Assembly (NCBI GenBank): GCA_007129145.1
Contig: SKWC01000255.1
Coordinates: forward strand, 1 to 5,019
Direction: 5' to 3'
From: Rubritepida sp.
GTDB taxonomy: Bacteria > Pseudomonadota > Alphaproteobacteria > Acetobacterales > Acetobacteraceae
Length of the DNA: 5,019 nt
The stretch's first letter is position 1; each line of letters opens with the position of its first letter. This document shows positions 1 through 5,019 of the stretch, piece by piece. The notes beneath the pieces are model-generated. The model was given only the letters and a program-made list of their open reading frames with translations. It was not told where the DNA came from and did no database searches. The position numbers and the translations under genes are program-made.

Positions 1-837
1 CTCGGCCGCGGCGGTGGCGTCGCGGAAGCGCTGGTCCGCCACACCCATCGCGGCGGCGCCCGCATGGAGGAAGGCGGTGGTGCCCTCGGCCCCCAGCGGG
101 AACAGCGCGGGGATGTGGCGCGCGCCGCGCGCCTCCAGCAGCCGCGCCGTGTCGGCCAGGAAGGGCTGCGCCAGCAGGTAGCGCGTTCCGGGCCCCACGG
201 CGGGCATGTCGCCCGCCCGCCGCGCCGGCAGGAAAGCGAGGTTGGTGACGCCCATGGCGGCGAAGAGGCGGCGCCACTGGTCCTCGACGACCTCCGCCAG
301 CGCGCCCACGATGACGAGTTGCGCGGCATCGGTGGCGGGAAGCTCCGGCACCAGCGCGGCCAGGCAGGCATCCTCGCCCTGGGTGAAGGTCGTCTCGATT
401 CCCGAGCCCGAGTAGTTCAGCACCCGCACGCCGTTGAAGCGCCGGTCCAGCCGCTGCGCCGCCTTGGCGAGGTCGAGCTTGATGACCTCCGAGGGGCAGG
501 AGCCGACCAGGAACAGCATGCGGATGTCGGGGCGGCGCTCAAGCAGCCGAGCCACGTTGCGGTCCAGCTCCTCCTGGGCGTCGGCCAGGCCCGCCAGGTC
601 GCGCTCATCCAGGATGGCGGTGGCGAAGCGGGGCTCGGCGAAGATCATCACGCCGGCGGCGGATTGCAGCAGATGCGCGCAGGTGCGGCTGCCCACCACC
701 AGGAAGAAGGCGTCCTGGATCTTGCGGTGCATCCAGACGATGCCGGTCAGGCCGCAGAACACCTCGCGCTGGCCGCGCTCACGCAGGATGGGGCGGGTGT
801 CGCAGCCGGCCGCCGGGGTGTCGAGCGCCACGCTCAT
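1..837 (-). CDS. bchN: Light-independent protochlorophyllide reductase subunit N (BchN), C-terminus cut by window edge
   Basis: BchN pairs with BchB as the NB catalytic component of dark-operative protochlorophyllide reductase. With the nitrogenase-like reductase BchL, it reduces ring D of protochlorophyllide to chlorophyllide a in the cytoplasm. The reading frame stays open for 279 codons from ATG 837 to base 1; the family is about 420-430 residues, so roughly the last third lies outside the window. The N-terminus carries the family signature RERGQREVFCGLTGI, then VGSRTCAHLLQSAAGVMIFAEPRF, LFLVGSCPSEVIKLDL and NYSGSGIETTFTQGEDACL. Cys28, Cys53 and Cys114 align with the three BchN cysteines known to hold the NB [4Fe-4S] cluster (26, 51 and 112 in Rhodobacter capsulatus, from memory). 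The start is set by the overlap with the bchF stop and by AGGGG 8 bases upstream. It is probably co-transcribed with bchF and, off-window, bchB-H-L-M. The gene looks intact as far as visible. Confidence 0.96.
   Translation of the reverse strand, partial: MSVALDTPAAGCDTRPILRERGQREVFCGLTGIVWMHRKIQDAFFLVVGSRTCAHLLQSAAGVMIFAEPRFATAILDERDLAGLADAQEELDRNVARLLERRPDIRMLFLVGSCPSEVIKLDLAKAAQRLDRRFNGVRVLNYSGSGIETTFTQGEDACLAALVPELPATDAAQLVIVGALAEVVEDQWRRLFAAMGVTNLAFLPARRAGDMPAVGPGTRYLLAQPFLADTARLLEARGARHIPALFPLGAEGTTAFLHAGAAAMGVADQRFRDATAAAE
834..837 (-). other. ATGA stop/start overlap coupling bchF to bchN
   Basis: Read on the minus strand, the bchN ATG (837-835) and the bchF TGA (836-834) share bases in an ATGA tetranucleotide. 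This is seen directly. Such overlaps usually mean one mRNA and coupled translation, and this one fixes the bchN start. Confidence 0.9.
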
Positions 838-1394
838 GCCGGACGCCCCTGAGCCTGGAGCCGCGCCATCCGCAGCTTCCAGACGAACTGTCCAGCGTTG
901 ATGACGTAGGCGGCATAGGCCGCAAGCGCGAGCCACATCTGGAAGTGTGTGTCGCCCCAGCCCAGGAACAGCGCGCCCAGATAGGCGGTGTGCAGCGCCA
1001 GGACCAGCATCGAGAACACGTCCTCCCAGAAGAAGGCCGGGGCGAACAGGTATTTCCCGAAGACCACGCGCTCCCAGATGCAGCCGGTGATCATGATGGT
1101 GTACAGGGTCAGCGTCTTGACCACGACGCTGATCTCGGCGGCGAAGAGCCCCTGGCCGGTCATGAGGTAGTTGATGACCAGGCCGAGGCTGACCAGGAAC
1201 ACCACGAACTGCACCGGCGCGAGGATGCCCTGCACCAGGGTCCAGGGGGTGGCGTCGCGCCGCAGGCGCTCCTCCTCCGTGTAGAGAGGGCGGATCACGC
1301 GCCCCTGCTGGCGGTGACGGCGGCCGGCGCTTGTGCCGTAGGGGCAGGAATCCACCGCGGCGATGATGCGGTCGAGAACCGGGCCTGAGAGCAT
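834..1394 (-). CDS. bchF: 3-vinyl (bacterio)chlorophyllide a hydratase BchF
   Basis: BchF hydrates the C3 vinyl group of (bacterio)chlorophyllide to a 3-hydroxyethyl group, a step towards bacteriochlorophyll a; it is a small integral membrane protein. The core is unmistakable: LYTEEERLRRDATPWTLVQ, then about four hydrophobic segments (around APVQFVVFLVSLGLVINYL, VVVKTLTLYTIMITG, FSMLVLALHTAYLGALFLGW and LALAAYAAYVINAGQFVWKL), including the conserved FAPAFFWEDV. The start is uncertain. ATG 1394 (186 aa) is preceded by GGAGGG 10-11 bases upstream and is chosen here. GTG 1427 would give 197 aa and GTG 1298 would give 154 aa, beginning just before the conserved core. Typical BchF is about 155-175 aa, so the 30-odd residues before the core are either an extension or untranslated leader. 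The stop TGA overlaps the bchN ATG (ATGA), implying translational coupling. Transcription probably starts from a PpsR-controlled promoter near 1500-1535. Confidence 0.93.
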   Translation of the reverse strand: MLSGPVLDRIIAAVDSCPYGTSAGRRHRQQGRVIRPLYTEEERLRRDATPWTLVQGILAPVQFVVFLVSLGLVINYLMTGQGLFAAEISVVVKTLTLYTIMITGCIWERVVFGKYLFAPAFFWEDVFSMLVLALHTAYLGALFLGWGDTHFQMWLALAAYAAYVINAGQFVWKLRMARLQAQGRPA

Positions 1395-1450
1395 CTCCAG
1401 ACAATCCCTCCGCTGCGGCAGCCGCACGCCTACCCGTCACCGGGGCGGTA

Positions 1451-1471
1451 CCGAGCCGATCTGCGGCTCGG
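1451..1471 (-). other. Hairpin (8-bp perfect stem, 5-nt loop) in the bchF leader
   Basis: CCGAGCCG at 1451-1458 is followed by a 5-base loop and its exact reverse complement CGGCTCGG at 1464-1471. If bchF is transcribed from about 1498, the hairpin lies in its 5' untranslated leader, roughly 60-75 bases before ATG 1394. There is no T-run after the stem on either strand, so it does not look like an intrinsic terminator. A role in mRNA stability or translation is possible. In DNA this GC-rich, an 8-bp stem can also arise by chance. Confidence 0.45.
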
Positions 1472-1504
1472 CTCCGGCTGCGTGCTGCCTTCAGAACCGT
1501 CGCG

Positions 1505-1534
1505 AAGCTAGGGCTAGGCCGCGCGACATGTCAA
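1505..1534 (-). promoter_or_regulatory. Putative sigma-70 promoter for bchF-bchN
   Basis: On the minus strand, a perfect TTGACA -35 box (plus-strand TGTCAA 1529-1534) is followed after 18 bases by TAGCTT (plus-strand 1505-1510), a 3-of-6 match to the -10 consensus. Transcription would start near 1498, giving a leader of about 100 bases before ATG 1394. The -35 box is also the outer half of the left PpsR palindrome, so repressor binding would block polymerase. The -10 is weak, as is common in high-GC alphaproteobacteria. The start site is inferred. Confidence 0.5.
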
Positions 1535-1546
1535 GGAAGATTGACG
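1529..1546. promoter_or_regulatory. Putative PpsR/CrtJ operator, left (bchF-proximal) site
   Basis: TGTCAAGGAAGATTGACG matches the PpsR/CrtJ consensus TGT-N12-ACA with only the final base changed (ACG for ACA). The inner arms TGTCA and TGACG keep the extended TGTCA-N8-TGACA dyad apart from that base. The site sits in a short AT-richer island of an otherwise very GC-rich intergenic region, between two divergent photosynthesis operons, one of which encodes PpsR. It covers the bchF -35 box. The consensus is known from Rhodobacter; use here is inferred. Confidence 0.75.
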
Positions 1547-1562
1547 TAAAGATACGTTGACA
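1545..1562. promoter_or_regulatory. Putative PpsR/CrtJ operator, right (ppaA-proximal) site
   Basis: CGTAAAGATACGTTGACA fits TGT-N12-ACA with one mismatch (CGT for TGT). It shares two bases (1545-1546) with the left site, so the two 18-bp sites are centred 16 bp apart. The outer ends of the pair form a perfect inverted repeat, TGTCAA-N22-TTGACA (1529-1562). The right half-site is also the -35 box of the putative ppaA promoter, suggesting PpsR autoregulates its own operon. The dyad is less extensive than in the left site. Confidence 0.6.
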
Positions 1563-1586
1563 GCCCCCCCCTCCCCGGCGGAAGAT
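1557..1586 (+). promoter_or_regulatory. Putative promoter for ppaA-ppsR-bchG-bch2
   Basis: A perfect TTGACA (1557-1562) is followed after 18 bases by GAAGAT (1581-1586), a 3-of-6 match to the -10 consensus. A start near 1593 would leave about 18 bases before ATG 1611. The spacer is almost pure pyrimidine and holds a run of eight C (1564-1571) plus a second run of four. The -35 lies inside the right PpsR site. The -10 assignment is weak. Confidence 0.4.
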
Positions 1587-1610
1587 CGGCCCCGTCATGA
1601 GAGCGTCCGG

Positions 1611-2447
1611 ATGACCATGATGCTGCACAACCCGCTGGGGCTGGTCCCCGCGACCCGATCGGCCAGCCACCGCGGAAGGGTCACCTCCGCCCTGGTTGAA
1701 CGCCGGATCCGGCAATTGTCCGCGCGCATCGAGGCGACGCTCAGGCACGACATCCTGCCGCGCATGTCCGAGCGGCGCATTGCGCCCGATCAGACCGACA
1801 TGGATCGCCTGTGCCGCCTGGCCATCGCCGGGGACGCCGGCGAGTTGCGCGCGGCTGTCACGGATGACGGACGGCCAGAGACAACGGCCGAATCCGTCTG
1901 TCTTGACATCTTGACACCCATCGCGCGCCGCCTGGGCGAGTGGTGGGAAGAGGACCGCTGCAGCTTCGTCGAGGTCACGCTCGGCATGCTCGCGCTGCAG
2001 GAAGTGCTGCGCGGCCTCGCGCCCCAGCTCAGCCAGGGGCCGGCCAGCGCCTTCCGCCGCAGCGCGCTGATGCTGCCCATGCCCGGCGAGCAGCACAGCT
2101 TCGGCATCTCCATGCTGTCGGAATTCTTCCGCTCGGCCGGCTGGCATGTGGCGCAGGACACCGGCCTGACCACCCGCGCCCTGCTGCGCCGCGTCTCCGG
2201 TGAGTGGTTCGGCCTGGTCGCGATCTCCTGCGCGGTCAATGAGCGCCTGCCCGCCCTGCCCGGCCTGATCGAGGCCCTGCGCGAGCAGTCGCTGAACCCT
2301 AACATCGCAATCATGGTGGGCGGTGCGGCCTTCCAGGATCCCGCCGCCACCGAGGTCGTCGCCGTGGCCGACGCGTCCGCCAAGGACGCCGCCGAGGCCC
2401 TGCGGCAGGCGGAAAAGCTCATCGGGTTGATGGCGGACCATGCATGA
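1611..2447 (+). CDS. ppaA: PpaA/AerR-family cobalamin-binding antirepressor of PpsR/CrtJ
   Basis: AerR (R. capsulatus) and PpaA (R. sphaeroides) are cytoplasmic regulators that bind cobalamin and counteract or modulate PpsR/CrtJ at photosynthesis promoters. This 278-residue protein has an N-terminal helical part with LGEWWEEDRCSFVEVTLGMLALQEVLRGL (about 109-137), resembling the cap helices in front of B12-binding domains. A Rossmann-like B12 domain follows (about 150-270). It contains GEQHSFGISMLSEFFRSAGWHV, an E-x-H-x-x-G version of the B12 DxHxxG motif with His162, then VAISCAV, IMVGGAAF and a C-terminal VADASAKDAAEAL. ATG 1611 is chosen because the in-frame TTG at 1557 lies inside the -35/operator; ATGs at 1617 and 1620 are also possible, and the ribosome site (GAGAG, 1599-1603) is weak. 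It precedes ppsR by 48 bases, the standard arrangement. In R. capsulatus the family makes long and short isoforms from alternative starts; whether that happens here cannot be judged. Confidence 0.9.
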   Translation: MTMMLHNPLGLVPATRSASHRGRVTSALVERRIRQLSARIEATLRHDILPRMSERRIAPDQTDMDRLCRLAIAGDAGELRAAVTDDGRPETTAESVCLDILTPIARRLGEWWEEDRCSFVEVTLGMLALQEVLRGLAPQLSQGPASAFRRSALMLPMPGEQHSFGISMLSEFFRSAGWHVAQDTGLTTRALLRRVSGEWFGLVAISCAVNERLPALPGLIEALREQSLNPNIAIMVGGAAFQDPAATEVVAVADASAKDAAEALRQAEKLIGLMADHA

Positions 2448-2462
2448 CCTACGGCCCGTCCG

Positions 2463-2470
2463 CCCCCCCC
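2463..2470 (+). repeat. C8 homopolymer in the ppaA-ppsR gap
   Basis: Eight consecutive C residues lie in the 48-base space between ppaA and ppsR, ahead of the ppsR ribosome site. No terminator stem or PpsR site is visible in this gap, so ppaA and ppsR are probably read on one transcript. Confidence 0.5.
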
Positions 2471-2495
2471 TGTTCTCGAAAGGAATGCGCCACCC

Positions 2496-3902
2496 GTGTT
2501 GGGTTTCGGTTCCCCTGGCCAATCGCTTGGGGCCCTGGATGCGGAGTCCGCTTCGCGCCTCATCGCGGCGGCGGCTGACGCCACCTTCGTGATGGACGGT
2601 GCGGGCATGATCCGCGACATGGCCTTCGGCAACGCAGACCTCGCCGCCGCCCTTGGCGGACGGAAGGGCTGGGTGGGCCGTCCGCTCGCGGATGCGGTGG
2701 CGGAGGACAGTCGTGCGAAGGTCCTCGACCTCCTGGCCGAGGCCGGAGCGACGGAGACGCCGCGCTGGCGCCACCTGAACATGCGCGCCGCCGACGGCGC
2801 GCACATCCCGCTGCTGTGCGCCGCCACCCGTCTGGGCGCCACGGAGCGCGTCGTGCTCTTCGCCCGCGACCTGCGCCTGCTCGCCTCGCTGCAGCAGCGC
2901 CTGGTCGAGGCCCAGCAGGCCATGGAGCGCGAGTATGGCCGGCTGCGCCAGGCCGAGACGCGCTACCGCCTGCTGTTCCAGATGTCGGGCGAGCCGGTGA
3001 TGGTGCTGGATGCCGCCTCGCTGCGCGTGCTCGAGGCGAATCTCGCCGCCGACCGAATCTTCGGCGCCCAGCCCTCCTTCCTGGATGCCTTCGCCCCCGA
3101 GGACCGCACGCGGGTGGAGACTCTGCTCGCCACCGTGCGCGCGGCCGGCACCGCCGAGGAGCGGCGGGTGACCATGACGGGCTCCGGCCGGGAGGCCCTG
3201 CTCTCGGCCTCCCTGCTGCGTCATGAGCGCAGCTCGCTCTTCCTCGTGCGCCTCGCCTTCCTGGGCACCGAGGCCGCCGAGCCCGCGATGCCCGAGACCC
3301 GCGCGCGACTCGCGGATTTCGTGGACAGCACGCCCGACGCCTTCGTCCTCGTCTCGGCCGATGGGCGGATCATCACGGCGAATCCCGCGTTCCTCGAACT
3401 CGCGCAGCTGCCCAATGAGGCGACCGCGCGCGGCGAGGAGCTGTCACGCTACCTCGGCCGCCAGGCGGTCGAGCTCGATGTGCTGCTCGCGCAGGTGCGC
3501 GGGCGCGGGCCGGTGCGGCTGTTCCGCACCCAGCTGCGCGGCGACCAGGGCGCCGAGGCCGAGGTCGAGGTCTCGGCCGCCTCGGTGCTCGATGGCGGGC
3601 AGCAGTGCTTCGGCTTCACCATCCGCGACATCGGCCCCCGCCCCGCGCCCGTCGAATCGGGCGTGCCGGTGCTGCCGGCCGCCGCCGGCCAGCTGACCGA
3701 ACTGGTCGGGCGCGTGCCGCTGAAGGAACTGGTACGCGAGGCCACTGACGTGATCGAGAAGCTGGCCATCGAAGCGGCGCTCGAACTCACGAACAACAAC
3801 CGCGCTTCCGCGGCCGAGATGCTGGGCCTGTCGCGGCAGTCGCTCTACGTGAAGCTGCGCCGCTACGGCATCGGCGACCTCGGCCCGGACGAGGAGAATT
3901 GA
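2496..3902 (+). CDS. ppsR: Photosynthesis repressor PpsR/CrtJ (three PAS domains and a Fis-type HTH)
   Basis: PpsR represses bacteriochlorophyll, carotenoid and light-harvesting genes by binding TGT-N12-ACA palindromes. The 468-residue protein has the family length and domain order: N-terminal PAS (about 15-125), a coiled-coil Q-linker (SLQQRLVEAQQAMEREYGRLRQAE, about 130-153), PAS1 (about 153-255), PAS2 (about 268-381), and a C-terminal Fis-type helix-turn-helix (about 424-460) with NNNRASAAEMLGLSRQSLYVKLRRYGIGDLG, the most conserved part of the family. The GTG start has AAAGGAA (2479-2485) about 11 bases upstream, and the residues after it (LGALDAESASRLIAAAAD) match the usual PpsR N-terminus. 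The protein contains only two cysteines, 108 and 371. Residue 424, just before IEAALELT, where redox-sensing PpsR/CrtJ carries its DNA-domain cysteine (from memory), is Ala, and there is no Cys near 250. Redox control through a disulfide is therefore doubtful here. bchG follows after 5 bases. Confidence 0.96.
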   Translation: MLGFGSPGQSLGALDAESASRLIAAAADATFVMDGAGMIRDMAFGNADLAAALGGRKGWVGRPLADAVAEDSRAKVLDLLAEAGATETPRWRHLNMRAADGAHIPLLCAATRLGATERVVLFARDLRLLASLQQRLVEAQQAMEREYGRLRQAETRYRLLFQMSGEPVMVLDAASLRVLEANLAADRIFGAQPSFLDAFAPEDRTRVETLLATVRAAGTAEERRVTMTGSGREALLSASLLRHERSSLFLVRLAFLGTEAAEPAMPETRARLADFVDSTPDAFVLVSADGRIITANPAFLELAQLPNEATARGEELSRYLGRQAVELDVLLAQVRGRGPVRLFRTQLRGDQGAEAEVEVSAASVLDGGQQCFGFTIRDIGPRPAPVESGVPVLPAAAGQLTELVGRVPLKELVREATDVIEKLAIEAALELTNNNRASAAEMLGLSRQSLYVKLRRYGIGDLGPDEEN

Positions 3903-3907
3903 GCCCG

Positions 3908-4795
3908 ATGTCAGGCCGGACCATGACCCGACTCGACCCCGCGGCGGTGCTGGAGCTGTTCAAGCCCGTCACCTGGTTCCCGCCGGTCTGGGCCTTCCTG
4001 TGCGGCGCCGTCTCCTCCGGCGCCTCCTTCGAGGGCAAGTGGGGCTTCCTGGCACTCGGCCTGCTGCTGGCCGGGCCGATGGTTTGCGCCACCTCCCAGG
4101 CGGTGAACGACTGGTTCGACCGCCATGTGGACGCCATCAACGAGCCCGACCGCCCGATTCCCTCGGGCCGGATCCCGGGCCGCTGGGGTCTGTACATCGC
4201 GATCTTCTGGTCGGCCATGTCGCTGCTGGTCGCCACCACGCTCGGCCCCTGGGGTTTCGGCGCCACGGTGGTGGCGCTGGTCCTGGCCTGGATCTACTCG
4301 GCCCCGCCGCTGCGGCTGAAGCTGAACGGCTGGCTGGGCAGCACCGCCACGGGCCTGTCCTATGAGACGCTGCCCTGGATCACCGCGGCGGCGATCATGG
4401 CCGGCGGCGCGCCGCGGCCCGAGATCCTGCTGATCGCCCTCCTCTATGGCATCGGCGCGCATGGCATCATGACGCTGAACGACTTCAAGGCGATCGAGGG
4501 CGACCGCCGCACCGGCATCAATTCCCTGCCCGTGCTGCTCGGCCCCGAGCGCGCCGCCGTGGTCGCCTGCTGGATGATGGCGGTGCCGCAGGTGGTCGTG
4601 GTCGGGCTGCTCTTCGCCTGGGGCGCGGTGTTGAGCCCGATCATCATCATCGCACTGCTGGGCGTGCAGGCCTGGGCCATGCGCCGGATGATGACCGACC
4701 CCCGCAAGCTCGCCCCCTGGTACAACGCCACCGGCGTCGGCCCCTATGTGCTGGGGATGCTGGCCGCGGCCTTCGCGCTGAGGGCCATGGCATGA
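3908..4795 (+). CDS. bchG: Bacteriochlorophyll a synthase BchG (UbiA-family prenyltransferase)
   Basis: BchG esterifies bacteriochlorophyllide a with geranylgeranyl (or phytyl) diphosphate, the last assembly step before BchP reduces the tail; it is an inner-membrane enzyme of the UbiA superfamily. The 295-residue protein opens with LELFKPVTWFPPVWAFLCGAVSSG, typical of BchG/ChlG. It has both aspartate-rich motifs: N67-D-x-x-D71-x-x-x-D75 followed by RPIPSGRIP, and N191-D192-x6-D199-x-x-x-G203 followed by INSLPVLLG. Multiple hydrophobic helices span the rest. The start is chosen at ATG 3908, with GAGGAG at 3891-3896, 11 bases upstream and inside the ppsR end. TTG 3899 would overlap the ppsR stop but sits only 2 bases from that ribosome site, and ATG 3923 is also possible (290 aa). 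The gene ends in a 4-bp overlap with the next one. In Rhodobacter, bchE and bchJ lie between crtJ and bchG (from memory); they are absent here. Confidence 0.95.
   Translation: MSGRTMTRLDPAAVLELFKPVTWFPPVWAFLCGAVSSGASFEGKWGFLALGLLLAGPMVCATSQAVNDWFDRHVDAINEPDRPIPSGRIPGRWGLYIAIFWSAMSLLVATTLGPWGFGATVVALVLAWIYSAPPLRLKLNGWLGSTATGLSYETLPWITAAAIMAGGAPRPEILLIALLYGIGAHGIMTLNDFKAIEGDRRTGINSLPVLLGPERAAVVACWMMAVPQVVVVGLLFAWGAVLSPIIIIALLGVQAWAMRRMMTDPRKLAPWYNATGVGPYVLGMLAAAFALRAMA
4792..4795 (+). other. ATGA stop/start overlap coupling bchG to bch2
   Basis: The next gene's ATG (4792-4794) overlaps the bchG TGA (4793-4795). A GAGGG ribosome site (4780-4784) stands 7 bases upstream of the ATG, inside bchG. 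This supports one mRNA and coupled translation, and fixes the downstream start. Confidence 0.9.
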
Positions 4796-5019
4796 GCACC
4801 ACGCCCGCCGGCCTGTCCTGGGCCTCGATCTTCCGCCTCGGGCTGGTGCAGACGGCGCTGGGTGCCATCATCATCATGACCACCACCACGCTGAACCGCG
4901 TGATGGTGGTGGAATTGGCGCTGCCGGCCACGCTGCCTGGGCTGCTGGTGGGCATCCACCACGGCGTGCAGATGCTGCGCCCGCGGCTGGGCTATGGCAG
5001 CGACATGGGCCGGCGGCGC
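4792..5019 (+). CDS. bch2: BCH/PucC-family (major facilitator-like) membrane protein, Bch2/Orf428 type, N-terminal fragment
   Basis: The frame is open for 76 codons from ATG 4792 to the window edge; the family is about 430-470 residues, so most of it is missing. The visible part reads LSWASIFRLGLVQTALGAIIIMTTTTLNRVMVVELALPATLPGLLVGIHHGVQMLRPRLGYGSDMGRRR. It combines the first transmembrane helix, the strongly conserved TLNRVMVVELALPA segment and the RPRxGxGSDxGxRR loop of PucC/LhaA/Bch2 proteins. These are MFS-like membrane proteins linked to light-harvesting complex assembly or pigment delivery; their transported substrate is not established. The position straight after bchG, where bch2 (orf428) normally sits before bchP, favours Bch2 over the paralogues LhaA and PucC. 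Only bchP off-window would confirm this. Confidence 0.85.
   Translation, partial: MSTTPAGLSWASIFRLGLVQTALGAIIIMTTTTLNRVMVVELALPATLPGLLVGIHHGVQMLRPRLGYGSDMGRRR

Noticed and set aside
64..852. Plus-strand open frame of 262 codons opposite bchN
   Set aside because: The minus strand encodes unmistakable BchN with all three cluster cysteines; the plus-strand product is compositionally biased shadow sequence.
1557..1610. TTG start giving PpaA 18 extra residues
   Set aside because: The TTG is part of the TTGACA -35 box and the right PpsR half-site, so it would lie upstream of the inferred transcript start. The added residues (TAPPSPAEDRPRHESVR) follow from the C-tract and show no family similarity I recognise.
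1491..3224. Long minus-strand open frame of 577 codons opposite ppaA and ppsR
   Set aside because: Its translation is low-complexity, rich in Gly, Arg, Gln and His, with no recognisable domain. The opposite strand carries two clear family members, so it is an antisense shadow of GC-rich codon bias.
3899..3907. TTG start for bchG overlapping the ppsR stop
   Set aside because: The ribosome site GAGGAG ends only 2 bases before it; ATG 3908 is better spaced and uses a stronger codon.
4640..4652. ATCATCATCAT trinucleotide runs here and near 4867-4880
   Set aside because: Both are short and encode Ile runs within transmembrane helices of BchG and Bch2; they are coding-driven, not a repeat element.
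1..5019. CRISPR arrays, tRNA/rRNA genes, insertion-sequence ends, phage or toxin-antitoxin genes
   Set aside because: No regularly spaced repeats, tRNA-like folds, terminal inverted repeats or matching proteins were seen; apart from the 1395-1610 control region the window is almost wholly coding.

Overview
This window is a piece of the photosynthesis gene cluster of an anoxygenic phototrophic (purple) proteobacterium. The DNA is very GC-rich with strong G/C third-position bias. The proteins resemble alphaproteobacterial homologues, and a high-GC alphaproteobacterium such as a member of the Acetobacteraceae would fit, but the family assignment is a guess. Five of the six genes are recognised confidently by their conserved motifs; the sixth, at the right edge, is a clear N-terminal fragment.

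Layout: on the minus strand, running leftward, are bchF (3-vinyl bacteriochlorophyllide hydratase) and bchN (dark protochlorophyllide reductase N subunit, cut by the left edge), joined by a 4-bp stop/start overlap. They look like the start of a bchF-bchN-(B-H-L-M) operon. On the plus strand, running rightward, are ppaA/aerR (cobalamin-binding antirepressor), ppsR/crtJ (PAS-PAS-PAS-HTH repressor), bchG (bacteriochlorophyll synthase) and the beginning of bch2/orf428 (BCH/PucC-family membrane protein, cut by the right edge). ppsR-bchG and bchG-bch2 are almost seamless.

The two arms diverge from the 1395-1610 intergenic region. It contains two interlocked near-perfect PpsR palindromes (TGT-N12-ACA type, one mismatch each). 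Their outer half-sites coincide with TTGACA -35 elements facing in opposite directions. The inferred circuit is that PpsR, encoded in the right arm, represses both arms (its own operon and bchFN...), and PpaA/AerR, encoded just upstream of it, modulates that repression in response to cobalamin and possibly light or redox.

The most notable departures from the textbook system are: PpsR has Ala at the position where I expect the redox Cys of the HTH region and has no Cys near the second redox position; the two operators overlap instead of being separated; a C8 homopolymer sits in the putative ppaA promoter spacer; and bchF has an ambiguous, possibly extended N-terminus. I do not see a wholly unknown system here.
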